32,671 nucleotides of DNA from Chthoniobacterales bacterium (GTDB taxonomy: Bacteria > Verrucomicrobiota > Verrucomicrobiia > Chthoniobacterales > UBA10450), in NCBI GenBank assembly GCA_013820755.1, contig JACDHZ010000011.1, positions 1 to 32,671 of the forward strand. Direction: 5' to 3'. The notes beneath the pieces were generated by a model. That model ran no database searches and was not told the origin of the DNA. It worked only from the letters and a program-made list of their open reading frames with translations. Of the stretch, positions 16,806 through 25,878 are shown piece after piece (the stretch's first letter is position 1; each line of letters opens with the position of its first letter). The position numbers were made by a program, and so were the translations under genes.

Positions 16806-18381
16806 CAGTGTCTTCTCCTTCGAGACGCCGTCGCTGCCGGCGGGCCCAAAGCTGACGAAGCACGGCGCGGTCCGATTCCTCTAACCCGATTACCTTCCAT
16901 GCGGCCACATAGACGCCGAGCAGCACGAGCCCGGCGGCTAGCTCACCACGCCAGCCATCGATAATTACGCGCAACGGTATCGCGGCACCGAACGCGAACG
17001 CGAATGCAATCGCCGGGCGGGCAAAGGCACTCCACGGCCAGTGCCATTTAAACAAAATCCGCAGCTCGCAATAACGCAGCACGCCTTGCGTGAAATAGGC
17101 GAGCAGCATCGCAAGCGCGGCACCGGTCGCACCGAGCCAAGGAATAAGCAACAGGCTTGCGCCGAATTGTAGCAGCACTGTGAGGCCGGAATTAATAAGG
17201 TTCAGATTCGGTCGCTGAATCATGATCACGGTTTCCGCCAGCCCCACGAAGCTGTTTGTCGCGTGGGCTACGGCGAGGAGCGCGACCCACAACATCCCTC
17301 GTTCGAATCCTGTCCCGAATATCCTCAGCCCGATGCCTCCGGCGACACACAGGACACCCATAAGCGGTAGCTGTGCAGCGAGCACCCAGCGCCCTAGTTG
17401 GGCAAAACTCTTCTCCATCGCCGCCTGGTCTTGCACTGCTGATTGCCGCGCGATGATCGGAGTGAACATGGGGTCGAATGCCTGCCGCACCTTCCGCATC
17501 CCGCCGGCAATTTCGACGGAAGCGACGAAAACACCGACGGTGGCAAGGCTCACACCAGCGCGCGGGCCGAGGATGCCGAGTAACAGCACATCCATCCGCA
17601 TAATCAGCATGTTCAACAGGCTGTACATCGCGATTGGCGCGGAGAACCGCAGCAGCGGAGCGTGGACTTTCGCCACTGTTGCGGCTTGTCGCGCCAACAG
17701 ACCCCGCGCGAGAGTGAACGCCATCAGCCCCCCGGCGGTGGTTCCAACTAACACCGCGACTACTGGTGCAAGATCCAGCAGCCCTATAGCGATCGCGACT
17801 AGCAGCGTCACTATCGTGCCGAACGTCTCGGTCAACCCCTTCGAATAAAGGTCGTGCTTCATCACCTTCATGCCACGAGAGACTCCGTTGCAAACGCGGT
17901 AGAGAGTGATTCCGGGCAGCGCGAGCAGCATTAGACATGTGCTGCGTATTAGCTCGGGTCGCTGACTTAGCCGCGCTCCGAGAAGCTCGAATCCGATGAT
18001 GCCGACGAGCGCCGTCACCACACTGAAAAGCAGCCCGAACAGCACAGCACGGCGCATTATCGCGCGGCTGCCGTTGGCATCGCCCTCGGCCTGGCGTCGC
18101 GCGACCAGCGCGATTGTGCTCGTATCCATACCGAACACGCCAAACTTGCTTAGCAAATCCGTCGTGGACCATGCAATGCCGAAGGTTCCCAGCGCCGCTC
18201 CTCCGAGAAGGCGCGCAATCAAGAATGTGAAAATGCCACGAAGGTTCGCTGCGAAGAGCGACACCACGTTCATAAGCGCGCCACGGGCCAGCTCCGCCCC
18301 GGTGTGCATCTCTGTTGCGACCGACTCGCGCAGAGCTGCTTCGTCCATCTTCCCGCTCATGCCGGGAGAGATGTAGGGCAC
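16801..18381 (-). CDS. Polysaccharide flippase / MOP-superfamily membrane protein
   Basis: Multi-TM; 'GAALGTFGIAWSTTDLLSKFGVFGMDTSTIALVARRQAEGD' plus conserved Wzx/MATE-like TM organisation. Confidence 0.85.
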   Translation of the reverse strand: MPYISPGMSGKMDEAALRESVATEMHTGAELARGALMNVVSLFAANLRGIFTFLIARLLGGAALGTFGIAWSTTDLLSKFGVFGMDTSTIALVARRQAEGDANGSRAIMRRAVLFGLLFSVVTALVGIIGFELLGARLSQRPELIRSTCLMLLALPGITLYRVCNGVSRGMKVMKHDLYSKGLTETFGTIVTLLVAIAIGLLDLAPVVAVLVGTTAGGLMAFTLARGLLARQAATVAKVHAPLLRFSAPIAMYSLLNMLIMRMDVLLLGILGPRAGVSLATVGVFVASVEIAGGMRKVRQAFDPMFTPIIARQSAVQDQAAMEKSFAQLGRWVLAAQLPLMGVLCVAGGIGLRIFGTGFERGMLWVALLAVAHATNSFVGLAETVIMIQRPNLNLINSGLTVLLQFGASLLLIPWLGATGAALAMLLAYFTQGVLRYCELRILFKWHWPWSAFARPAIAFAFAFGAAIPLRVIIDGWRGELAAGLVLLGVYVAAWKVIGLEESDRAVLRQLWARRQRRRLEGEDTA

Positions 18382-18414
18382 TGTACGATTCGGCGCACGG
18401 AAACGGTCCCGCGG

Positions 18415-18804
18415 CTACTTGATCAGCCGAATCGTTAAAGGGTAGCGATACAGCTGCCCTTCGCTCGCTTTCAGCGACGCGACGATCACAAGCACCACGT
18501 CAGCGACATACAGGACAGCCAGCAACGGCAGCAGCAGAAAACCGATGAGCACGAACATGAGGAAGAAACAGACGACCCCTAGGACGGCTGTGTAGATGAA
18601 CATCGAGATTTGGAAATTCAGCGACTCCTTGCCGTGCTCGTCTATCTCCGCCGAGTCGCCGCGTTTCAGCAGCCAGACGATCAATGGCCCGACAATGTGA
18701 CCCGCCGCGGGAATGATGAATCCGGCCAAGGCGCTCGCGTGACAGAGCACGATCCACGTGCGCACATCTGGCCGATGATTAGCTACTGGCCGTAGTGGTT
18801 CCAT
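18415..18804 (-). CDS. DUF4870-family small membrane protein
   Basis: 'LCHASALAGFIIPAAGHIVGPLIVWLLKRGDSAEIDEHGKESLNFQISMFIY...' is the characteristic DUF4870 pattern. Confidence 0.88.
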   Translation of the reverse strand: MEPLRPVANHRPDVRTWIVLCHASALAGFIIPAAGHIVGPLIVWLLKRGDSAEIDEHGKESLNFQISMFIYTAVLGVVCFFLMFVLIGFLLLPLLAVLYVADVVLVIVASLKASEGQLYRYPLTIRLIK

Positions 18805-18805
18805 C

Positions 18806-20068
18806 TCAATCTGCCTTCACGCGTTCGATGTGGGCGCCAAGCTCGCTCAGCTTCTCATCCAGATGTTCGTATCCACGATCAATGTGGTAGACGCGGCTGA
18901 TCTCGGTCGTTCCTTCCGCTTTTAGGCCGGCGAGCACGAGAGCCGCTGATGCACGGAGATCGCTCGCCATCACGGGCGCACCGAGAAGTTTCTCCACGCC
19001 CTGGATCACCGCCGTCGAACCCTCAATCTGCACCTGAGCGCCCATGCGCTTCAGCTCCGCTACGTGCATGTAACGCTGTGGAAAAATGTTTTCCGTCACG
19101 ACGCTGATTCCTTCGGTGGTCGAGAGCAGCGCACACATTTGCGCTTGCATGTCTGTTGGGAAACCCGGGTATGGCGCGGTAACGATTTCAAGGGGCTTTG
19201 AAGCGCCGTTCGGCGAAACTGTGGCGGAACGCTCGTGTATGTCGATCTTGAAGCCTGCGCTCACAAGCGCGGTGGTGACCGCCTCGATGTGCGACGGCTC
19301 GACGCGGTTCACGGTCACACCTGTGCCGCAAACTGCGCCAGCTACGAGAAATGTGCCTGCCTCGATCCGATCGGGAATAATGTCGTGCTCCGCGCCGTGC
19401 AGCTCCTGCACTCCTTCGATGATCAAGCGGCGCGTCCCTGCGCCTTCGATCTTCGCCCCCATCTTGTTCAGGAAGTTCGCGAGATCGACGACTTCCGGCT
19501 CCGACGCAGCGCCCTCGATAACTGTCGTCCCTTCCGCCAGTACAGCCGCCATCATCACGTTATCCGTGCCAAGAACCGTCGGGCCGAATTTGCCAGTGAG
19601 ATTGATGATGGCGCCCTTCAGCTGCGGCGTGAACATCCGCACATTTCCAGCTTCCACGCGCACCGCGGCACCTAGCGCCTCGAATCCCCGCAGGTGCAAA
19701 TCGATCGGTCGATCGCCGATGACGCAGCCGCCCGGTAACGACACTGTCGCCTCGCGGCAACGTGCCAACAGAGGCCCCAGCACACAGACGGATGCGCGCA
19801 TCCTTCGCACCACGTCGTATGGCGCCACGGACTCCACCTTCTCCGCCTGCACGCTCACCGTCCCGCTCGCCCGCTCAACCTGTGCGCCGAGATACATCAG
19901 GATCTGCAGCATGTAATTCGTGTCGCTTAGGTCGGGCACATGGCGGAGGACGCATGGCTCCCGAGTCAGCAGCGTGGCGGCGAGAATCGGCAGGGCCGAG
20001 TTTTTCGACCCGCTGATCTTGATGGACCCGGAAAGCGGACGGCCGCCGTGAACGAGAATCTTATCCAT
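18806..20068 (-). CDS. murA: UDP-N-acetylglucosamine 1-carboxyvinyltransferase
   Basis: [34 protein letters not shown]; catalytic-Cys loop [33 protein letters not shown]. Confidence 0.97.
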   Translation of the reverse strand: MDKILVHGGRPLSGSIKISGSKNSALPILAATLLTREPCVLRHVPDLSDTNYMLQILMYLGAQVERASGTVSVQAEKVESVAPYDVVRRMRASVCVLGPLLARCREATVSLPGGCVIGDRPIDLHLRGFEALGAAVRVEAGNVRMFTPQLKGAIINLTGKFGPTVLGTDNVMMAAVLAEGTTVIEGAASEPEVVDLANFLNKMGAKIEGAGTRRLIIEGVQELHGAEHDIIPDRIEAGTFLVAGAVCGTGVTVNRVEPSHIEAVTTALVSAGFKIDIHERSATVSPNGASKPLEIVTAPYPGFPTDMQAQMCALLSTTEGISVVTENIFPQRYMHVAELKRMGAQVQIEGSTAVIQGVEKLLGAPVMASDLRASAALVLAGLKAEGTTEISRVYHIDRGYEHLDEKLSELGAHIERVKAD

Positions 20069-20900
20069 ACCGCGCGAGTAGGAAGCGTGTCACACCCGCA
20101 AAGTCCTGTCTCTGGGAAATATCGCGGTACTTCGCTTCGGTGAGCAATGCTGAAAGCGCGTTCGCCTGACCCAATCCAATCTCCAGTGCCAGCAGTCCGC
20201 CCCGCGTGAGATGCGGCGCTGCGGTGACTATCAGCGCGCGAATCATTTCATCCCCACGCTCTCCTCCGAAGACCGCCGTTGCCGGATCGTGCAGTACCTC
20301 ACGGGAGAGAGTTGCACGATCGGTTGCGGCCACATACGGCAGGTTTGCGACGATACAGTCGAAAGCGCCGTCCACCTGCGCAAGCAAATCACTGCGTCCG
20401 AACTCGACGCGCTCAGCGAGACCGAGGCGCGCGGCGTTTTCTCGTGCAAGCGCGAGTGCCTCATCGGAGATGTCGACGGCATGTACCTCCGCATCCGGCA
20501 GCTTCGCGGCCAGGCTCAATGCGATCACACCGCTTCCCGTCCCCACGTCGAGAATCGTCGACGGCTTTTGGTCAATGGTCGATTGGATGATCAGTTCGAC
20601 TAGTTCTTCAGTTTCGGGTCGGGGGATCAGAGCGCGATTGTCGCTGATGAACGTTCGTCCGCAAAACTCCACCGTCCCTAGCAGATGCTGTAGCGGCTCT
20701 CCCTGACCGCGGCGCCGCACCAGCTTCCGCAGCGGCGCCAACTCGCCCTCGGCTAGTTCGCGTTCGAATTCGAGATAAAGATCGATGCGCTTCCGGCCGA
20801 GCGCGTGCGCCAGAAGATGCTCCGCATTCAATCGCGCGCTCTCAACCTTCCGCTTCGTGAAGTACGCGGTGGTCGATTGGAGCACTTCAAGCAGAGTCAT
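20061..20900 (-). CDS. prmC: Peptide chain release factor N5-glutamine methyltransferase
   Basis: SAM motif ILDVGTGSGVIALSLAAKLPDAEVHAVDIS; IPRPETEELVELI; catalytic motif region VANLPYVAATDR; ends in overlap with murA start. Confidence 0.92.
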   Translation of the reverse strand: MTLLEVLQSTTAYFTKRKVESARLNAEHLLAHALGRKRIDLYLEFERELAEGELAPLRKLVRRRGQGEPLQHLLGTVEFCGRTFISDNRALIPRPETEELVELIIQSTIDQKPSTILDVGTGSGVIALSLAAKLPDAEVHAVDISDEALALARENAARLGLAERVEFGRSDLLAQVDGAFDCIVANLPYVAATDRATLSREVLHDPATAVFGGERGDEMIRALIVTAAPHLTRGGLLALEIGLGQANALSALLTEAKYRDISQRQDFAGVTRFLLARYG

Positions 20901-20995
20901 CGGTCGTTAGCGGCAGCCACGGTGCCAGTGCCATCGTCTCTCCTTAACAACAGTGCCAGACTTTGCGATCTGATTTTCCGGCGTATCGCTGACAG

Positions 20996-22630
20996 ATGAC
21001 GGATCCACGGCCGCGGAGGAACGATCGCACGTTGTCTCCAATCCTCGGGGCGGTTGTCGTCGCGACAGTATTTCTGCTAGGCGCAGTTCACCGCTTCTCG
21101 TTGCCGCAGTTACCGATTGCCACGAGCGACGTCGGCTATTTCTGGTCTGCTTTGAATAAGCTGGCAGGCGGGAAGTTCGAGCCGCTCAACGGCGTGAACT
21201 TCCTCTACCCGCTAATTGTTTACCTGGTTCTGTGGCTCTTCGACGAGTTCCGCCCGCTTGGCGTAATTCAGCACGTGCTGGGGCTTGCCGCCGGGGTCGT
21301 CTTTCTCTGCGTCTGGCGCTGCCTGGGGAAGTTCACCTTACCGACCGTATTCGGCAATGAATTGCACCGGTGGCTGGGCATTGTAGGACTCGCGATCTAC
21401 CTGCTCTCGAACGGCCCGCTTCAGTTCGAAAGCCTTCTACGCGCAGATGCCGTTTGTATGTTCATGGGCATCCTCTCTGTATGGCTTTCATTAGAGTCTA
21501 TCTGTGATTCTGTTGTCCGCGTAAATCGGCGGCGGGCCGGGGCCTTAGCCGTCGCTTCGATCGTCAGTTGCGTCACTCTCGCAACGTTCAAGCCGAGCTT
21601 CGTCGCGGCTGCGTCGGCGATCATCCTTGTCACGGCGTTTGTTACCCTCCGCCACGCCAGAAGTCCTGCTATAGCAATGGTCATCGTTAGCGCAATTGTG
21701 GTCACGGCAGTCGTATCCTCCTCGCTCCACAGCTATTTCAGCCGTGGAGACAGCTTGACGAAGATTTTTCTCCCGCAGACCTTGTTCAGCATTCACGCAA
21801 ACATCATCTACGAACAGATGCGAGAGGAGGTTTGGCAGGAGAACAGCAACGGCGCGTCGGCTGTGTGGCTGCAGCAGGCATGTTCTGACCTCGGAGCCGC
21901 TATCGAGGAGACACACGCCCGCTTCCCTAAGCCATTTGCGCGTCTTGGGTTCGATCCTGACCGCCTTGTAAACGGCTGGGACGAGCGACCATCATTGCTA
22001 AGTCGCTGGCGGGCGGAACTTGGCGACGATCGATACAGGGAGTTCTTGTCGTATTGGTATTGGCATACACTGCAACGAAGACCAATCGCGTTCATGAGAA
22101 AAACCGGAGGGCAACTCTCCGTCTTTTACTCTCTCGACTGCCCGGCATTTTGGGGCGGCGGTCGGCTGCTGCGGTTCCCTTACGAGCGCACGATTTCCAC
22201 GTTCGATAATTTTTCGCTGCAAAGTGTTGTCCGAAGCGTTCCGGCTGCTCAGCGATTCGTGATTCAAACTCGCGAACTGCTGCGGACCGCCCCTCCTGAA
22301 TCGCGCGAAGGGGAAGCAATTCACTTTCTCAATAAACTTTGTGGACGCACTTACCTCGCTGCACTCCTGCTTAGTCTCATCGCCTGTTTGTGGTGGCGGA
22401 ACTTCACCCATCATGAGAGGACTGGAGTGCTTCTCGTGATTTTCTTATATGCGCTGAATCTTGGAAACGTGCTCAGTATTTCCATTGTTCACTCGATGGA
22501 GATTGGGCGGTATTCCGGCGTCCAGTTCCTTTCAGCTTTGCTTGCTGAACTTTGGGCCGTGTTGTGGCTTTACACTATCGTTGACCGCGCGATCCGGCAG
22601 CGCCAGACGAGCACCGGCCTTACGCTGTGA
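20996..22630 (+). CDS. Multi-pass membrane protein, possibly GT-C/ArnT-like glycosyltransferase-like
   Basis: ORF with many TM helices; N-terminal acidic loop 'LPIATSDVGYFWSALNKLAGG' reminiscent of GT-C fold proteins; weak family assignment. Confidence 0.65.
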   Translation: MTDPRPRRNDRTLSPILGAVVVATVFLLGAVHRFSLPQLPIATSDVGYFWSALNKLAGGKFEPLNGVNFLYPLIVYLVLWLFDEFRPLGVIQHVLGLAAGVVFLCVWRCLGKFTLPTVFGNELHRWLGIVGLAIYLLSNGPLQFESLLRADAVCMFMGILSVWLSLESICDSVVRVNRRRAGALAVASIVSCVTLATFKPSFVAAASAIILVTAFVTLRHARSPAIAMVIVSAIVVTAVVSSSLHSYFSRGDSLTKIFLPQTLFSIHANIIYEQMREEVWQENSNGASAVWLQQACSDLGAAIEETHARFPKPFARLGFDPDRLVNGWDERPSLLSRWRAELGDDRYREFLSYWYWHTLQRRPIAFMRKTGGQLSVFYSLDCPAFWGGGRLLRFPYERTISTFDNFSLQSVVRSVPAAQRFVIQTRELLRTAPPESREGEAIHFLNKLCGRTYLAALLLSLIACLWWRNFTHHERTGVLLVIFLYALNLGNVLSISIVHSMEIGRYSGVQFLSALLAELWAVLWLYTIVDRAIRQRQTSTGLTL

Positions 22631-23699
22631 GCGTTGACTCTTTGAGCCGCTCCTGCAGATCGGCGGCTTGGAGAGCGTCGATCATCTCACCGACATCGCC
22701 TTCCATCACACGGTCGAGGTTATACAGGGTAAGACCTATGCGGTGATCGGTGATGCGGTTCTGTGGGAAATTATAGGTGCGAACCTTTTCTTCGCGGCCG
22801 CCGGAGCCGATTTGATTTTTACGGTGCGCCGAGTACTTCGCTTCTTCTTCGCGCTGTTTATCCTCGAGCAGGCGCGCGCGCATGATACTCAGCGCCTTTT
22901 CCTTGTTCTTCTGCTGGCTGCGGCCGTCCTGACAGCGAACGATTCGCCCAGTCGGAATGTGCATGATCTGCACAGCGGAGTCGGTCGTGTTGACGCCCTG
23001 CCCGCCGGGCCCGCCGGAGCGACACACCTCGATCCGCAGATCTTCGGGCTTGAGGTCGATGTCAACATCCTCAGCCTCGGGCAGAACAGCAACTGTGGCG
23101 GTGGATGTATGGATGCGGCCTTGCGCCTCGGTTGCGGGGACCCGCTGGACGCGATGCACGCCGCTCTCGAACCGCAGCTTTCGGAAGACATTTTCGCCGG
23201 AGACTTTGAAGATGGCTTCGCGCAGTCCGCCAAGCTCAGAGGGACTGGATTCCAGGTCCTCCATCTTTAATCCCGCGGATTCCGCGTATCGATTGTACAT
23301 CCGGTACAAGTCTGCGGCAAAAATCGCCGCCTCGCTGCCGCCGGTGCCTGCGCGAATCTCTATGATTGCATCGCGGTTCTCGTTCTCGTCTGGCGGAAGC
23401 AACGCAATCTGGAAATCGCGCTCCAACGTTGCGAGCCGCTTCTCGAGCTCCGGAATCTCCTCCCTGGCCAACTGCGCCATTTCGGCCTCGTCCGCCGCTG
23501 CCAGTTCCCGATTATCCTCCAGTTGTTGCCGCGTCGCGTCGAGTTCGCTCCAGAGCGCAAGCATCTGTTTCACGGCGGAATGCTCACGCATGATCTCGCT
23601 GGCGCGCTTCCGGTTCTCGAAAAGCGCCGGGTCAGCGATCTCCCGCTCGAGCTCCGCAAACCGCTCGCGTTTTCGCTCTATCAGGGACTTAAAATCCAT
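22620..23699 (-). CDS. prfA: Peptide chain release factor 1
   Basis: RVPATEAQGRIHTSTATVAVLPE (PAT anticodon-like motif), GGPGGQGVNTTDSAVQIMHIPTG (GGQ), ITDHRIGLTLYNLD; start at MDFKSLIERK. Confidence 0.97.
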   Translation of the reverse strand: MDFKSLIERKRERFAELEREIADPALFENRKRASEIMREHSAVKQMLALWSELDATRQQLEDNRELAAADEAEMAQLAREEIPELEKRLATLERDFQIALLPPDENENRDAIIEIRAGTGGSEAAIFAADLYRMYNRYAESAGLKMEDLESSPSELGGLREAIFKVSGENVFRKLRFESGVHRVQRVPATEAQGRIHTSTATVAVLPEAEDVDIDLKPEDLRIEVCRSGGPGGQGVNTTDSAVQIMHIPTGRIVRCQDGRSQQKNKEKALSIMRARLLEDKQREEEAKYSAHRKNQIGSGGREEKVRTYNFPQNRITDHRIGLTLYNLDRVMEGDVGEMIDALQAADLQERLKESTLTA

Positions 23700-23700
23700 A

Positions 23701-23739
23701 AACGAAAACGGCGATTGCGCGCAGAGGCGCAATCACCGT
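23701..23739 (-). terminator. Rho-independent terminator/attenuator between rpmE and prfA
   Basis: On minus strand: acggtgattgcgc-ctctgc-gcgcaatcgccgt (13-bp stem with one G.U) followed by TTTTCGTTT. Confidence 0.7.
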
Positions 23740-23757
23740 CAGAAAACGCTTCAGTAG

Positions 23758-23982
23758 CTACTTTTTTACGACGCGAGTCGCCTTTGTGCTGCCATAACGG
23801 CGCGCGAACTTTTCAACGCGACCGGCAGTATCGACGAACTTCTGTTCGCCGGTGAAAAACGGATGGCACGCGGCACAGATACCGATTTTGATGTCCTTGC
23901 GAGTCGAGCGTGTGTGGTAAACGGCGCCGCAGGCGCACGAGATTTCAGTCTCGTTATAGTCAGGATGGATGTCCGTTTTCAT
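23758..23982 (-). CDS. rpmE: 50S ribosomal protein L31 (zinc-type)
   Basis: [64 protein letters not shown]; CxC and CxxC cysteines. Confidence 0.97.
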   Translation of the reverse strand: MKTDIHPDYNETEISCACGAVYHTRSTRKDIKIGICAACHPFFTGEQKFVDTAGRVEKFARRYGSTKATRVVKK

Positions 23983-24142
23983 GGTCAGGAGCCGATTGCG
24001 AAATTAGTGCCGATGCAGCACTCGCGCAAGTGGCGAACGCGCACGTCCGTGGCTTGAACGAGGCCAGGCATTACAAGCAACGCGCAGGAATCCCGTTGCG
24101 CTCGCGGCTTACTTACATCACGCATGTGGCAACTTCGCTGAG

Positions 24143-25540
24143 ATGATGCCACCCAATGACGCGCTGATTCAATCGTGGACGCAGACGGTCGCACGACGGC
24201 ACGCTGATGCTGCGATATACAACACGCGCGGCGAGGTGCTCCGAACTTTCGCGCAAATCAACGACGAGGCGCGCGACTTTATCGCGAGCGGCTTCGATGG
24301 CCTTAATCCAGGCGATGTAATCGGCATCCAGGCGGGCAATCATCCTTCCTGGCCCGCTCTCTTCCTGGCGTGCCTCAATGCCGGCATAGTGGCGCTTCCT
24401 CTCGAGCGTTCGATCGCCGAACAAGAGCGTGATGCTGCACTCAATGCTTGCCGCGCGTCCGCGGTCGTCACGAGTGGCACCTTCGCCTCCCCAGTCGTGA
24501 TCACACGTCGGTCAGCCGTGCCAACGGATTGGCGCGATTGTCCTCCGTCGTTGTTGAAGCTGACCTCCGGCACCACCGCCGCGCCGCGCGTAATCCGCTT
24601 CCGCTCGCACCAGCTGCTAGCGGATTGCGAGCAGATTTGCGACACGATGGGCATCAGTGACCGCGACTTGAATTTCGCCGTGATTCCGGTGTCGCATTCG
24701 TATGGCTTCAGCAACCTTGTGACGCCACTCATCGCCCGCGGGGTGCCTGTGGTGCTCAGTAGCGATCGGATGCCACGCGCGGTGCTGGATGGTCTCGCCC
24801 GCACGCGAGCGACAGTCTTCCCGGGCATGCCAGTGTTTTACCAGGCGTTTGCGCAAATGGATCCGGCTCCCGAGTTGCCCGCCCTTCGGCTCTGCATCTC
24901 GGCGGGCGCGCCTTTGCCGCTTGCGGTCGCACAGCAGTTCCGCGAAGTGTTCGGACGCGCGATTCACTCCTTCTACGGGTCGTCGGAGTGTGGCGGGATT
25001 TGCTACGACCGCGAAGCGCAGCTCGAGCAGGAGGGTTTCGTCGGCGAGCCGATGCAAGAAGTGCAAATCGAAGCTCTTGATCCTCAAGCCGCCACGAGCC
25101 GGGTGCGGGTGCGTTCTGCTGCCGCCGGTGACGGTTACTTCCCAAACGCGGACGAAACGCGGCTCGGGAACGGCTGCTTCGTCCCCGATGACCTGCTAGC
25201 ACAGCGCGGCGCCGGCTTTGCTATCGTCGGACGAGCCTCCGACATCATCAACGTAGCGGGTAAAAAGGTGAACCCAGCTGAAGTGGAAGCTGTGTTGCTC
25301 GGAGTCTCGGGCGTCCGTGAAGCAGCAGTATTTGGAATCACATCTGCCCTGCGGAACGAAGAAGTAGCGGCCTGCGTCGTCGCTGATGATTCTGTGCGTG
25401 AGGAGGGCTTGCTGAAATTCTGCCGCGGCAAGCTAAGCGGCTGGCAGGCTCCGAAAAGGATCTTCTTCCTGCCTGCCATGCCCACGAACGAGCGCGGGAA
25501 AATCAGCCGCCGCGCGCTCGCGCAGCGTTTCGCATCGTGA
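24143..25540 (+). CDS. AMP-dependent synthetase/ligase (acyl-CoA synthetase-like)
   Basis: P-loop-like LKLTSGTTAAPRVIRF, SFYGSSECGGICYD, IVGRASDIINVAGKKVNPAEVE, catalytic Lys region PTNERGKISRRAL. Confidence 0.92.
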   Translation: MMPPNDALIQSWTQTVARRHADAAIYNTRGEVLRTFAQINDEARDFIASGFDGLNPGDVIGIQAGNHPSWPALFLACLNAGIVALPLERSIAEQERDAALNACRASAVVTSGTFASPVVITRRSAVPTDWRDCPPSLLKLTSGTTAAPRVIRFRSHQLLADCEQICDTMGISDRDLNFAVIPVSHSYGFSNLVTPLIARGVPVVLSSDRMPRAVLDGLARTRATVFPGMPVFYQAFAQMDPAPELPALRLCISAGAPLPLAVAQQFREVFGRAIHSFYGSSECGGICYDREAQLEQEGFVGEPMQEVQIEALDPQAATSRVRVRSAAAGDGYFPNADETRLGNGCFVPDDLLAQRGAGFAIVGRASDIINVAGKKVNPAEVEAVLLGVSGVREAAVFGITSALRNEEVAACVVADDSVREEGLLKFCRGKLSGWQAPKRIFFLPAMPTNERGKISRRALAQRFAS

Positions 25541-25615
25541 CTCTCTTCTAAGTCGCCGAGACACTCACCTGCGGCCCGTTCTGCGAATCAATGGAAGAAA
25601 CCAACAAAAAATATC

Positions 25616-25738
25616 ATGCGAAACATCCTTCTTCCAATCGTCGCGGCAGTCACTCTCATGGCCGTTTTCAGCAGTTGCACCACTACAGTCAAGGCTCCGA
25701 GCGGCCGGACGGCGTCAGTGAGCACAGAAACGCGGTAG
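25616..25738 (+). CDS. 40-aa small lipoprotein
   Basis: ATG at 25616: MRNILLPIVAAVTLMAVFSSCTTTVKAPSGRTASVSTETR-stop; lipobox FSSC. Below the ORF track size cutoff. Confidence 0.6.
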   Translation: MRNILLPIVAAVTLMAVFSSCTTTVKAPSGRTASVSTETR

Positions 25739-25773
25739 GCAAACGCGGCAATCCGCGATCAACATTGTGAAAT

Positions 25774-25828
25774 CGGTGCGCAGACAGCTCGTCGCGCGTC
25801 TGCGCACCGAGAAATGCTTTTCCATTTC
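25774..25828. other. Tandem perfect hairpins in intergenic region
   Basis: CGGTGCGCAGAC (25774-25785) / GTCTGCGCACCG (25798-25809), 12-bp perfect; then GAAATG (25811-25816) / CATTTC (25823-25828). Confidence 0.75.
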
Positions 25829-25878
25829 GCAAGAAGCGGGCATTTTAAGGAACGCGGGCATGTCCTGGCCAGGGGCCG

